From assembly GCA_027484725.1 (NCBI GenBank), contig JAIXSK010000039.1, positions 62,001 through 126,000 on the forward strand: DNA of 64,000 nucleotides. The letters are read 5' to 3'. The DNA is from Flavobacterium sp. (GTDB taxonomy: Bacteria; Bacteroidota; Bacteroidia; Flavobacteriales; Flavobacteriaceae). Numbering within the stretch: the first letter of the stretch is position 1; each line of letters opens with the position of its first letter. Under the pieces are notes generated by a model. That model was not told where the DNA came from and searched no databases. It saw only the letters and a list, made by a program, of their open reading frames with translations. Below, one piece after another: positions 17,176 to 25,857 of the stretch. Position numbers and translations under genes: made by a program.

Positions 17176-17532
17176 TTAATCAATGTAAGCGCGTTCTAAA
17201 AAATACTGCACAATGGCCTCTTTCATGAGCACCGCTTGTTCACCGGCTTTGAGCGGCGGCAATTCGGCTTTGACTTTATAATGCGGCCAACCTTCGCGGT
17301 CGATGTAGTCAAATTCGTAATAACCATAAGGTTCGAGCAAACGACAAATGGCAATATGCATCAAATTGACTTTCTCGTCTTTTTTAAAAGTGCGGTGTAA
17401 TTGTCCGAGTTCTTGAATACCTATGAGGTAAATAATAGCATCTAAATCAAGTGTTTCGCCCGGTGCAAATTGATTGGATAATTGAACTACGACGCGATCC
17501 CAGCGTTCTTTGAGTTGTGTGTCTCTGGACAT
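17176..17532 (-). CDS. Conserved hypothetical protein, 118 aa
   Basis: Unrecognised small cytoplasmic protein beginning [20 protein letters not shown]; no signal or membrane segment. It is acidic to neutral and largely helical in appearance, with an aromatic-rich [18 protein letters not shown] stretch (about residues 74-91). It starts directly after the stop of the lipoprotein gene at 17533, suggesting co-transcription. The pattern looks like a conserved Bacteroidota protein, but I cannot assign a role. Confidence 0.7.
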   Translation of the reverse strand: MSRDTQLKERWDRVVVQLSNQFAPGETLDLDAIIYLIGIQELGQLHRTFKKDEKVNLMHIAICRLLEPYGYYEFDYIDREGWPHYKVKAELPPLKAGEQAVLMKEAIVQYFLERAYID

Positions 17533-18357
17533 TTATCGGTATTCTATAGTGGTGTCTGAAATAAGGATGTTGTTTTCTGAAAAACGCTTGATGCGAACAG
17601 GATAATTTTGAGTATTATATTCAAGTTGGTAGGTTTGAATTGTTGGATTATCTTGATTACCTTGCTGATAATACGAGCGTGTGATTGGATTATTATTACT
17701 CAAACCATTAAATCCTTCTGTTTGAAATATCAATCGAAAATATTTATTCATCCCGCGAGTTGGGTTCATTTTATTGTCATAGGTGTAGTTCAAAATAGTA
17801 GTAGAATTTCCAAATCCAAAATCTGTACTTGTCTCTTGAGTTACATTTCCATTTTGATACGTGTAACTTGTAGTTTTAACCATTTCTTCTGTTCCTAGTG
17901 CAGAATTCAAATAAAACTGGTTTTGTGTTTCTAGATTTCCATTAGAATCATAGTAAAACTCTGTTCTTTCATACAAATTACTCGATGAAAAAAGAAAATT
18001 TCCATTGTAAGAAAAGCTACTTTGACCTGAATTATTTCCGTTTCTTTGAGAAATTATTTGACTTATTTTATTTCCGTTGTATACAATCTGTGTGTCGTAA
18101 TATGAGTTCTCGTCTTGCCCATGAGTTCCAATGAGTTTATTGCCGCTGTATATAAAATCGGTCACTGAAGTATCAAAACTCATTGACGTATCATAGGTAA
18201 CTTGGGTTATCTTTTTTAATTGTAAGCCTCTTGAAACAGGTTCTGATAAAAAAGGTCGACTGGCTGTATGGTTCATTTTGTCTTCCTCGGAACAAGAGAC
18301 AAGAAAAATTGAAAACAGCATAAAAACAAAACATCTGAATCTTTTTTGTTGTGTCAT
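17533..18357 (-). CDS. Lipoprotein with YD-repeat-like beta strands
   Basis: A 274-residue exported lipoprotein: signal segment RCFVFMLFSIFLVSC with a lipobox Cys. The mature part consists of repeated short strands of the type FYYDSNGNLETQNQF, FSYNGNFLFSSS and YTYQNGNVTQE, resembling the YD/RHS-like hairpin repeats of surface proteins, though shorter and more degenerate. A long in-frame extension to 18798 is rejected because it runs antisense through cvpA and lacks the signal peptide at its start. It has a divergent promoter facing cvpA. Function unknown. Confidence 0.78.
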   Translation of the reverse strand: MTQQKRFRCFVFMLFSIFLVSCSEEDKMNHTASRPFLSEPVSRGLQLKKITQVTYDTSMSFDTSVTDFIYSGNKLIGTHGQDENSYYDTQIVYNGNKISQIISQRNGNNSGQSSFSYNGNFLFSSSNLYERTEFYYDSNGNLETQNQFYLNSALGTEEMVKTTSYTYQNGNVTQETSTDFGFGNSTTILNYTYDNKMNPTRGMNKYFRLIFQTEGFNGLSNNNPITRSYYQQGNQDNPTIQTYQLEYNTQNYPVRIKRFSENNILISDTTIEYR

Positions 18358-18362
18358 TTTAA

Positions 18363-18370
18363 TACTTTTG
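18363..18370 (+). promoter_or_regulatory. -7 box of cvpA promoter
   Basis: TACTTTTG, an exact TAnnTTTG match, 18 bases before the cvpA ATG and only 2 bases from an opposing box at 18373-18380. Confidence 0.5.
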
Positions 18371-18372
18371 AG

Positions 18373-18380
18373 CAAAAATA
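18373..18380 (-). promoter_or_regulatory. -7 box of the lipoprotein gene at 17533-18357
   Basis: The minus strand reads TATTTTTG, an exact TAnnTTTG match, 15 bases before the lipoprotein ATG. It faces the cvpA -7 box. Confidence 0.5.
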
Positions 18381-18388
18381 CTGTTTTT

Positions 18389-18913
18389 ATGAACTTAGTA
18401 GACATCTTTCTTGGCTTTGCTCTTTTACTGGCCATTTTTAACGGATGGCGCCGCGGTTTTTTACTCGAAATGCTCTCAATGGTAATTATTTTATTGGGTA
18501 TTTGGGCGGCTATGGAATTCTCAACCGTAGCTGAATCGGCACTCAAAATTCGCGTTTCGTGGACGGTAGAAAAAAGACAACTCGTGGCTTTTGTCATCAC
18601 TTTTGCAGTGGTGGTTTTGGGCGTTTCTTTGTTGGGTAAAGTGCTTACTAAGGCCATCAACAAAACACCCATTGGCCTAGTGAATTGTATGCTCGGAAGC
18701 ATGGTTGCTGTACTCAAGGCCATCTTGATGACCGGTGTTGTTTTGACCGTTTTACAACTAGATTTTGCGCATAAAATAGTCTCGAAAGAAGAGATCAAAA
18801 AATCTGTGCTTGCTGGGCCAATTTTGGGTTTTTCAAAGGCGCTTTATCCATCAGTAAGTGACTGGTTAACCCATCTTGAGCCCCATGAATTGAAACCCAA
18901 AAAAGAAGACTAA
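18389..18913 (+). CDS. cvpA: CvpA-family inner-membrane protein
   Basis: A 174-residue membrane protein with four hydrophobic segments and the CvpA start MNLVDIFLGFALLLAIFNGWRRGFLLEML, where the G-x-x-R-G pattern is typical. In enterobacteria CvpA is linked to colicin V production and bile tolerance; the exact job is unclear. The longer frame from 18278 would run back across the lipoprotein gene and its promoter and is rejected. The stop overlaps that of convergent batE by 3 bases. Confidence 0.85.
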   Translation: MNLVDIFLGFALLLAIFNGWRRGFLLEMLSMVIILLGIWAAMEFSTVAESALKIRVSWTVEKRQLVAFVITFAVVVLGVSLLGKVLTKAINKTPIGLVNCMLGSMVAVLKAILMTGVVLTVLQLDFAHKIVSKEEIKKSVLAGPILGFSKALYPSVSDWLTHLEPHELKPKKED

Positions 18914-19656
18914 GGTTTTACTTCTTTGATGGATGAACTCAGAATCCAGCCTTCTGATCCGTCGAGCAACTCAACTTTTTTCCAATCGTCCAGCACCTCA
19001 AGCACCATGACTTTGGTTCCTTCGTGCAAAACAACCACATCAGACCCGGCGGCACGCGGTTCGCTTTTTACCTCGGCACTTTCAGCAAAAACAATGGCCG
19101 GTCGTTCGTTTTGCGCATGACTTTTTTCAAATAGTGCCGATAATATGCTTAGTATAATCAAGAAAACCAAAACGAACATTCCTATAAAAAAAATGCGCTT
19201 GTATAGGGTTAAACTCGAGAAGTAATATCCGATAAAAAACAACAAAAATATAGTCGAAAAACCAACAGCCGTCCATGCCCAGCCGTCATAAGAAAACATC
19301 GCGGTAAAATCGCGGAGCAGTTTTGAAAATCCCACTTTGGGCACTTCTTTGATTTCATCGATGGTCATTTTTTGGGCAAAATGCAGGTTGTTTAAAATTT
19401 CGGCATCGCCCGGGCGCAAAACCAAAGCTTTTTCGTAATTGTAAATGGCCGGCGCAACTTTGTTGAGTTTGTAATAGCAATTGGCCAAATTAAAATATAC
19501 CTCTGCAGATTCTTGATGACCATTCAAAACGCTTTGATAGGCCTCTGCGGCCGCTTGGTATTGGCCTTTTTGGTAGAGTTTGTTGCCGTTTTCAAAATTG
19601 TTTTGTGCCCAAAAAACGGGAGCCACCAAAATGAGTAATAATGCTGCTTTTTTCAT
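18910..19656 (-). CDS. batE: Aerotolerance operon protein BatE (TPR + SH3)
   Basis: A 248-residue protein with a signal peptide (MKKAALLLILVAPVFWAQN), two to three TPR units (about 20-95: NGNKLYQKGQYQAAAEAYQSVL, ESAEVYFNLANCYYKL), two membrane segments (about 130-150 and 155-175) and a C-terminal bacterial SH3-like domain ending EGWILSSSIKEV. This arrangement is that of BatE. It is the last gene of the bat operon, 3 bases after batD. In Bacteroides the operon affects oxygen tolerance. Confidence 0.88.
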   Translation of the reverse strand: MKKAALLLILVAPVFWAQNNFENGNKLYQKGQYQAAAEAYQSVLNGHQESAEVYFNLANCYYKLNKVAPAIYNYEKALVLRPGDAEILNNLHFAQKMTIDEIKEVPKVGFSKLLRDFTAMFSYDGWAWTAVGFSTIFLLFFIGYYFSSLTLYKRIFFIGMFVLVFLIILSILSALFEKSHAQNERPAIVFAESAEVKSEPRAAGSDVVVLHEGTKVMVLEVLDDWKKVELLDGSEGWILSSSIKEVKP

Positions 19657-19659
19657 GGC

Positions 19660-21423
19660 TTATGAAATCTGTTTTTCTAAATCTGAAATTAGGGTAACTG
19701 CTCGATCATAATCTTGCTGAATAGCAGCGGCTGACGAGGGTGCATAACGAGCCATCTCACAGTTTTCAATGAGTGCAATTAAAGATGCGGTTGTATCAGG
19801 CTGAACATTCTTAGACGCCATGAGCGCGCGTATATTGTCTTTGCTCATCTCTGAGGTTTCCATATGCAACTTGGCCTTCATAAAATTGTGCAAGGCTTTT
19901 TCAAGCGCAATGTAAAATGGCTCTTTTTGACCCAATTGTTTCTGGGCTTCTGACAGGAATTGTTTGGCCAATTTGTTCGATTGACGGATTCTGTTTCCGG
20001 CCACATCGGCATCAATGGCTTCTTTTTTCTTTTTCAGTAATACTATAATGGGAATGACCAGCAGCGGTAAAAAGAGTAAAATATAAAACAAGGAAGAACC
20101 CAGAAAATCTGAACGCCCCATTTTGTTGAGCTGCGTTTTAAGTTTGATAAAACCAAACTGTTGGTTTGCGCTCACCTGAACTTTGTTTGTACTTGGTGCA
20201 CCCAAATCAGCTTGTGCCAACCCTTGACCGCCCGGCCCGTCGAGCACATTGATCATGATTTCAGGCGAAGTGATGGTTTTGTATCGTCCGGTGGCCAAAT
20301 CAAAGTAACTGAAGGACATTGGTTTGATGGGGTATTTGCCTTTGAATTGCGGAATAATCGTGTATGTATCAGATATACTTCCGTTCATACCTGAAAGCGG
20401 TGTTTGCACATTTTCTTTGTGCGACGGATCGTACATTTCAAGCGAATTTGGCACCACCGGTTTTGGAAGCGAGAATAATTTGAGATTTCCGGTGCCCGAA
20501 ACGACTACTTTTAAATCCAATGATTCGCCGTTTTTAAGTGTGGTTTTTGACGGAGTGACCGAGAAGTTAAACTTGCCGACAGCCCCAGAAAAATCGGCAG
20601 GTTTGCCTGCTTCTGGCAAAGGTTTTACATTGATGGTTTTGCTTCCTGCCGATACGCGCTTGTTGTCATTGATGATTTGTACTTGCCCAAAAATATTGCG
20701 GCGATTGGTCGGTAATTGAACGTCGATATCCAGTGAGAGCGGCTCAATTTCAAGCTTGCCTGATTTCTGCGGATACAAAACGGTTTTTCTGAGCACTACG
20801 CAACGATATCGCTCACCGTTGTAGCGGCCTTCTTCGGCCACCAATTGTTTGATGTCAATGTTTTGGCTCCAAAAATCGTTGTATTTAGGTTTGTTGAGTT
20901 CGCGCCAGTTGGTAATGCCAATGTTGTAGCTAAAGTAAAGTTTGTACACTACGGTAATCGGCTCGTTGATGTACGGATTTCCTTTGGTGATTTCGGCCAC
21001 CAAATGCAAGGCATCGTCTGAGGAAATCTGCGGTTCATCGTTCGGGTCGCGCGGTTGCGGAACAGCAGCCGTTACGTTGATTTTAATGGGATTGGTTTTG
21101 TATATCTGTCCGTTGATTTCAACCGTGGCTTGTTTGATGGTCAACGTTCCTTTTTGCATCGGCAACAAAAAATACGAATACGATTTGTTGAACGAACTGC
21201 GGCCGTTGATCCAGGATTGACTCACTTGCTGACTCGGCCCGGCTACAATGCGGAAACCTTCAAATGAAGGTGGATTAAAATTATCGCCGTCGGCATTCAT
21301 CGAGAAATCAATACGCAAACGTTCATTGAGCCCCAAAGAGGTTTTGCTGACCTTGGCTTCAAACTGAACTTGCGCCCAAAGTGAGTTAACAGCAATCAAA
21401 AAAAGGACTAAAATCTTCTTCAT
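19660..21423 (-). CDS. batD: Aerotolerance operon protein BatD
   Basis: A 587-residue membrane-anchored protein with signal peptide MKKILVLFLIAVNSLWA, a long beta-rich extracytoplasmic region (FEAKVSKTSLGLNERLRIDF, FEGFRIVAGPSQQVSQSWINGR), one membrane span (SSLFYILLFLPLLVIPIIVLL, around 460) and a helical cytoplasmic tail. The N-terminal pattern is diagnostic of BatD. The start at 21423 is used because it begins the signal peptide and leaves a 2-base gap from batC; the earlier ATG at 21432 overlaps batC. Confidence 0.9.
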   Translation of the reverse strand: MKKILVLFLIAVNSLWAQVQFEAKVSKTSLGLNERLRIDFSMNADGDNFNPPSFEGFRIVAGPSQQVSQSWINGRSSFNKSYSYFLLPMQKGTLTIKQATVEINGQIYKTNPIKINVTAAVPQPRDPNDEPQISSDDALHLVAEITKGNPYINEPITVVYKLYFSYNIGITNWRELNKPKYNDFWSQNIDIKQLVAEEGRYNGERYRCVVLRKTVLYPQKSGKLEIEPLSLDIDVQLPTNRRNIFGQVQIINDNKRVSAGSKTINVKPLPEAGKPADFSGAVGKFNFSVTPSKTTLKNGESLDLKVVVSGTGNLKLFSLPKPVVPNSLEMYDPSHKENVQTPLSGMNGSISDTYTIIPQFKGKYPIKPMSFSYFDLATGRYKTITSPEIMINVLDGPGGQGLAQADLGAPSTNKVQVSANQQFGFIKLKTQLNKMGRSDFLGSSLFYILLFLPLLVIPIIVLLKKKKEAIDADVAGNRIRQSNKLAKQFLSEAQKQLGQKEPFYIALEKALHNFMKAKLHMETSEMSKDNIRALMASKNVQPDTTASLIALIENCEMARYAPSSAAAIQQDYDRAVTLISDLEKQIS

Positions 21424-21425
21424 TT

Positions 21426-22175
21426 TTACCAATCTTTTTCGGTTTGTACCGGTCTTCCTTTGACTTTTTTAGCGTTGACTTTATCTTGAATTTTCTTTTC
21501 TTCGTTGTTTACGGCATCCAGCAAATTCTGCAATCTTTCTTTTGAAATTCCGCCCGGTTTTGGTTTAGGCTCATTGGGTTGGTCTTGATCTCCCTGATTG
21601 TCTTTTTTATCTTGATTGCCGTCTTTTTGATCTTTATTCTGATCTTGCTTTTGATCGTCCTTCTTGTCTTGATCTTGCTTTTTCTGATCTTTTTTGTTGT
21701 CTTTTTTGTTGTCCTTCTTATCGTCTTTTTTGTCTTGCTTGGGCGGATGGTCTTTGAGCATTTTCTTGGCCAAGGCAAAATTGTAACGCGTTTGTTCATC
21801 TGAGGGATTATTGCGCAAAGCGTTTTTATAAGCCTCTACAGCACCCGAATAATCTTTTTCTTGCATCAAGCTGTTGCCTAAATTGTGGTACGCTTGATGT
21901 TTTTGTTCTTTGGTTTGCGCACTTTTGATGGCTTTAGCAAACGAATATTTGGCCTCAGCCGGTTGATTTTGACGATAAATCGAATTGCCTAAATTGTATG
22001 CCGCGAGCGCACTTCCTTGATTTTTTGCCAAAGATTGACGATATTCTGACTCCGCCGAGCTAAAGCTTTTATCAGAAAAATCTTCGTTCCCTTGGGCTAA
22101 ATGTTTGTCTTTTTTTTGAGCAAAACCGGCCAAAGAAAGAAAAAATAAACCATATATAAATAATTGCTTCATCAT
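21426..22175 (-). CDS. batC: Aerotolerance operon protein BatC (TPR)
   Basis: A 249-residue secreted or periplasmic protein: signal peptide MMKQLFIYGLFFLSLAGFAQ, a TPR region (about 25-135, e.g. AAYNLGNSIYRQNQPAEAKYS and HQAYHNLGNSLMQEKDYSGA), then a highly charged low-complexity tail of Lys, Asp, Gln and Asn (about 145-200) before a short C-terminal segment. The start overlaps the batB stop (ATGATGA). The repetitive tail is prone to slippage and gives long shadow frames on both strands. Confidence 0.9.
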   Translation of the reverse strand: MMKQLFIYGLFFLSLAGFAQKKDKHLAQGNEDFSDKSFSSAESEYRQSLAKNQGSALAAYNLGNSIYRQNQPAEAKYSFAKAIKSAQTKEQKHQAYHNLGNSLMQEKDYSGAVEAYKNALRNNPSDEQTRYNFALAKKMLKDHPPKQDKKDDKKDNKKDNKKDQKKQDQDKKDDQKQDQNKDQKDGNQDKKDNQGDQDQPNEPKPKPGGISKERLQNLLDAVNNEEKKIQDKVNAKKVKGRPVQTEKDW

Positions 22176-23209
22176 TCTTTTTCGTTAAACAGGTTCAACT
22201 TCTGTATCCACTGGGTTCTGCGCTCGAGCAAGAAAATATCGCAAAACAAAAGCAAAAAGGCAAAACCCAAAAACCATTGAAACTGCGATTGAAAATCAGC
22301 CATTTCGGTAGATTCGAATTCAGTTTTTTCTATATTCTCTAAAGCTTTTTTGACATAGTCCAGCACCGCTTTTGTATTGCTGCCATTGATGTATCCGCCT
22401 TTGGTTTCTTTGGCTATTTCACGCAAACTCTGCTCATTGAGTTTGGTGATGACCACCTCGTTGTTTTGGTCGCGTTTAAAACTTTGCACTACGCCGTTTT
22501 GCTTGAGCGGAATAGGTCCGCCTTTAGGAGTTCCCACACCAATAGTAATGATTTTCATTCCAATTTTATTGGCTTCGGCAGCCGCTTCAGCCGTGCCTTC
22601 TGAGTGATCTTCGCCATCTGAAATCAGAATAAGCAATTTGCTGGTTTTATGGTTTTTGTCAAAATACGAAGCAGAGAGTTTGATGGCGTCTTCCAGTGAG
22701 GTTCCTTGTGAGGAAACGATTGAAGTATTCATGCTCTGCAAAAACATTTTGGATACCGCGTAATCTGTTGTAATGGGCAAGACCGGAAATGCGCTTCCGG
22801 CATAAGCCACAATTCCGATGCGGTCATTGGCCAATTGGTTGATGATTTGCGAAACGAGTTGTTTGCTTTTTTCAAGTCTGTTGGGCGCAACGTCTTCTGC
22901 AAGCATACTTTTTGAAACATCCATCGCAAAAACAATGTCAATGCCTTCGCGTTTGACTTTCTCCATTTTGGTGCCGATTTTCGGATTGACCAAGCCCATA
23001 ATCAAACCGCACAATGCCAAAAGTAAAAATGCAAATTTGAGCGATGGCTTAAACACCGAACGCTCCGGACTGAGTTTTTTGACCAATTCCCAGTCGCCAA
23101 ATTCGCGTTGCTTTTTGCGTTTCCACCAAAGTTGGTATAAGAACACCAGCAACAATACCGGCAAAATGCCCAGCCAATACAGATATTTTGATTCGTCTAA
23201 TTCGTACAT
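22172..23209 (-). CDS. batB: Aerotolerance operon protein BatB (VWA domain)
   Basis: A 345-residue inner-membrane protein with two N-terminal spans, a von Willebrand factor A domain and a C-terminal span (WFLGFAFLLLFCDIFLL). The metal-binding site is visible as AMDVSKSMLAEDVAPNR plus the later LILISDGEDHSEG. It starts 2 bases after the batA stop and overlaps batC. BatA and BatB probably act together, with the MoxR ATPase, on envelope protein complexes. Confidence 0.92.
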   Translation of the reverse strand: MYELDESKYLYWLGILPVLLLVFLYQLWWKRKKQREFGDWELVKKLSPERSVFKPSLKFAFLLLALCGLIMGLVNPKIGTKMEKVKREGIDIVFAMDVSKSMLAEDVAPNRLEKSKQLVSQIINQLANDRIGIVAYAGSAFPVLPITTDYAVSKMFLQSMNTSIVSSQGTSLEDAIKLSASYFDKNHKTSKLLILISDGEDHSEGTAEAAAEANKIGMKIITIGVGTPKGGPIPLKQNGVVQSFKRDQNNEVVITKLNEQSLREIAKETKGGYINGSNTKAVLDYVKKALENIEKTEFESTEMADFQSQFQWFLGFAFLLLFCDIFLLERRTQWIQKLNLFNEKE

Positions 23210-23211
23210 GG

Positions 23212-24210
23212 CTATATAAAACTTCTAAAAAGGGTTTGTCTTAAACCAAACTCAATCAACAACAACAAACCGGCAGCGCAAATCCACGGGCGGTACTTTT
23301 CGTCGTAGTCGTAAAAACGGAGCTCTTGAATTTCAGTGGTTTCTAGTTTATTGATTTCGTCGTAAATCTGTTTGAGTTTGTTGTTGCTCGTGGCGCGAAA
23401 ATATTTACCTCCGGTTTTTCGGGCAATGCTTTGCATGAGTTTTTCGTCTATTTCTACTTGCATCATTCTGAATAAAAACTGTCCGTTGGGCGCAATGGCA
23501 TAAGGAAATTCTGCCATCCCGTTGGTGCCAATGCCAATGGTGTATACTTTGATACCGTATTGCTGAGCAATGTCAGAAGCGGTTTCAGGTTCAATAAATC
23601 CGGCGTTGTTCACCCCGTCGGTAAGCAAAATAATCACTTTGCTTTTGGCTTTGCTGTCTTTCAGCCGGTTCACAGCGGTGGTAAGCCCCATCCCGATTCC
23701 GGTTCCGTCTTGTAAGGTATTGTCGTATTTGATGCTGCTGATGGCGTCGAGTACAATGGCTTTATCGCTGGTCACCGGGGTTTTGGTATAGGCTTCTGCG
23801 GCATAAACCACTAATCCTATGCGGTCATTCGGGCGTTTTTCGACAAAATCAGCTGCTACTCGTTTGAGCGCTTCCATGCGGTTGGGCTTCAAATCTTTGG
23901 CCAACATACTGCCCGAAACATCAACTGCAATCACAATATCAACCCCTTTGGTGGTTTTGGTTTTGTTGCTTACGTCAACTGTTCTTGGGCGGGCCATTGC
24001 TACGATTATGGCGCTCAAGGCCAACAATCGCAAAACAAATAATATCGGTTGTAATTTAGCCAAAACAGAGCCTTTGCCGAAAGCTTGGAGCGAACTGATT
24101 TTAAGCGTAGCCGATTGCTGTTTTCGCTTCCAGAGGTACCAAACTATGGCAAAAGGCAAAAGCAAAAACAACCAGAAAAACTGCGGATTTAAAAAGGTTA
24201 CTTCTTTCAT
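23212..24210 (-). CDS. batA: Aerotolerance operon protein BatA (VWA domain)
   Basis: A 332-residue inner-membrane VWA protein. It has spans near residues 10-27 and 55-75, the MIDAS motif AVDVSGSMLAKDLKPNR, the second MIDAS Thr/Asp in LLTDGVNNAGF, and a C-terminal span (WICAAGLLLLIEFGL). The start overlaps the preceding gene by 4 bases, consistent with tight operon organisation. Confidence 0.92.
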   Translation of the reverse strand: MKEVTFLNPQFFWLFLLLPFAIVWYLWKRKQQSATLKISSLQAFGKGSVLAKLQPILFVLRLLALSAIIVAMARPRTVDVSNKTKTTKGVDIVIAVDVSGSMLAKDLKPNRMEALKRVAADFVEKRPNDRIGLVVYAAEAYTKTPVTSDKAIVLDAISSIKYDNTLQDGTGIGMGLTTAVNRLKDSKAKSKVIILLTDGVNNAGFIEPETASDIAQQYGIKVYTIGIGTNGMAEFPYAIAPNGQFLFRMMQVEIDEKLMQSIARKTGGKYFRATSNNKLKQIYDEINKLETTEIQELRFYDYDEKYRPWICAAGLLLLIEFGLRQTLFRSFI

Positions 24211-25844
24211 GGCTTTGTGGCTTTTCTGAGTTCAACAGAATTTAAAATGCGCTCACTCATTTCTCCGGCGTATTGATCTCCTTCTTCATAGACCATCGTA
24301 ATTTGTTGCAAGCCACCTTCTTGATTGAAAAGCAAGACTTCATAATAAAATTTGCTACTACTCTTGGTGATTTTATCAATCATTGAGAAAGTTCCATATG
24401 AACGCATCCCTTTGAGACCTTCTTTGGTAGCAAACTCTTCTTGCTTGACAATCATATTCTGAGCCCCCATGGCTTGGTAATACTGCATACAGTTCTCACT
24501 GGCCTTAGATAAGTCAATTTCTACAGATTGTTTGAGCTTGGTCGTTGATACCATGACCATGAATTTTGCATTCAAACTCCCAAACATAAAACTCTGCATT
24601 TCTTTGATGAGCGCCATGCCCTCCGGCGGTAGCGTTTTGCTTAAGTCTACCCGTGTAAGCACATGAGGCGTACTGATATTGACTCCCGGATTTCCGTATT
24701 CGCTGGTAATCCATTCGCCCTCAAGCAGTTCTTTGGAGTTGTTGCCCAAAATGGTGTCTTTCACATACGTAAATCCTTTTACGAGTACAGCTCCGGTAAA
24801 GGCTGCAATCAAAAATGATCCAACAAAAACAGACACCAACACGATTCGCTTCTTTCTGTTCTTGCGCAATTGTTGTTTGATTTGCTCTTGACGCTGCATT
24901 TCGTTGAGCAGCGATTCTTCTTCAACCACCTCAACGGCCGGAATGGACTGATCAAGGGTTACAATGGTTTTTTCAATTTTTTTTCGATCTTCGGCAATCT
25001 CAAAATCAAGCGGCTTTGATTTGGCAAACTTGACCAAATCGGCCTGTTGCAATACCCGTTGCAGATTCTCAACCGTTTCAGGCGTCAAGGTCATTTTCTT
25101 TTTGACCGATGCGCGTTGCAAAGCTTCAATGAGCTCAGCTGTGGTACTTTCCATGGCCGGAATTTCAATGGCTTCTTCAATGTAATTTCGGGCAATGTTG
25201 GTCAGCTCACTGTAATATTCTTTGATTTCGCCTTTTTGCCAAAGCTGTTTCTGCTCTAAAGTATTGAGCAATTGGGTGGCTTTTTCAATCGGAGTTTTAT
25301 AGACTTCTTCTTCAATTTTTTGCTTCTGACGGTTTTTGATAAATCTGTAGAAAAACCAGGTCAAACCCACTAGAATTGCCAAAGCAATGAGCCACTTCCA
25401 AATCCAAGAATAATCAGATGGGGCTGCCGCAATGGGTTTGATGTCATACATTTTCTGACGCAGAGTATCTACCTGAACACTGTTGACCTCAACGCGCAGA
25501 CTATCTGAATAAAAAGGCTTGTTGTTGATGAGGACTTTGATACTGGGTATTTTATATTGACCGCTGTCAAATTGAGTCAATCCATATTTTTTAATAAGTT
25601 CGCGACGACTCCCTTGAGCAACGGTATCAATTTTATAGGAATTAATCACTTCAAGAGCTCCGAGCGTTTTAAGTTTCGGAAAAACAACTCTGGCCGAGGT
25701 ATCAACCGTAGTTTTAAGTGTGAGTTTAAATTCGGCACCAATTTTATTTTTGGTTTTGTCTAGACTGGTAGACAATTGTTTTTGCTGCGCCGTCAAGCTC
25801 AAGCCACAGAACAGTATTCCCAGAATCAATAGTTTACTTCTCAT
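24207..25844 (-). CDS. Bat-operon membrane protein with extra C-terminal domain
   Basis: A 545-residue protein between the DUF58 gene and batA. It has a signal peptide (1-20), a beta-rich extracytoplasmic part (about 21-135, BatD-like in style), a first span (148-168), a helical charged cytoplasmic part resembling DUF4381-type linkers (about 180-330), a second span (334-356) and a separate C-terminal domain of about 185 residues that I do not recognise. The position of the first half is common for bat operons of this phylum; the second half looks like a fused module. Probably part of the same envelope complex. Confidence 0.72.
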   Translation of the reverse strand: MRSKLLILGILFCGLSLTAQQKQLSTSLDKTKNKIGAEFKLTLKTTVDTSARVVFPKLKTLGALEVINSYKIDTVAQGSRRELIKKYGLTQFDSGQYKIPSIKVLINNKPFYSDSLRVEVNSVQVDTLRQKMYDIKPIAAAPSDYSWIWKWLIALAILVGLTWFFYRFIKNRQKQKIEEEVYKTPIEKATQLLNTLEQKQLWQKGEIKEYYSELTNIARNYIEEAIEIPAMESTTAELIEALQRASVKKKMTLTPETVENLQRVLQQADLVKFAKSKPLDFEIAEDRKKIEKTIVTLDQSIPAVEVVEEESLLNEMQRQEQIKQQLRKNRKKRIVLVSVFVGSFLIAAFTGAVLVKGFTYVKDTILGNNSKELLEGEWITSEYGNPGVNISTPHVLTRVDLSKTLPPEGMALIKEMQSFMFGSLNAKFMVMVSTTKLKQSVEIDLSKASENCMQYYQAMGAQNMIVKQEEFATKEGLKGMRSYGTFSMIDKITKSSSKFYYEVLLFNQEGGLQQITMVYEEGDQYAGEMSERILNSVELRKATKP

Positions 25845-25857
25845 GTGTTTGAAACAA

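Noticed and set aside
18358..18798. 147-codon N-terminal extension of the lipoprotein gene
   Set aside because: It is antisense to cvpA, and the lipoprotein signal peptide begins only after it.
21509..21803. Highly hydrophobic plus-strand frame and Lys/Arg-rich minus-strand frame
   Set aside because: Both are shadows of the low-complexity batC tail; the Lys/Asp codons read in other frames give these patterns.
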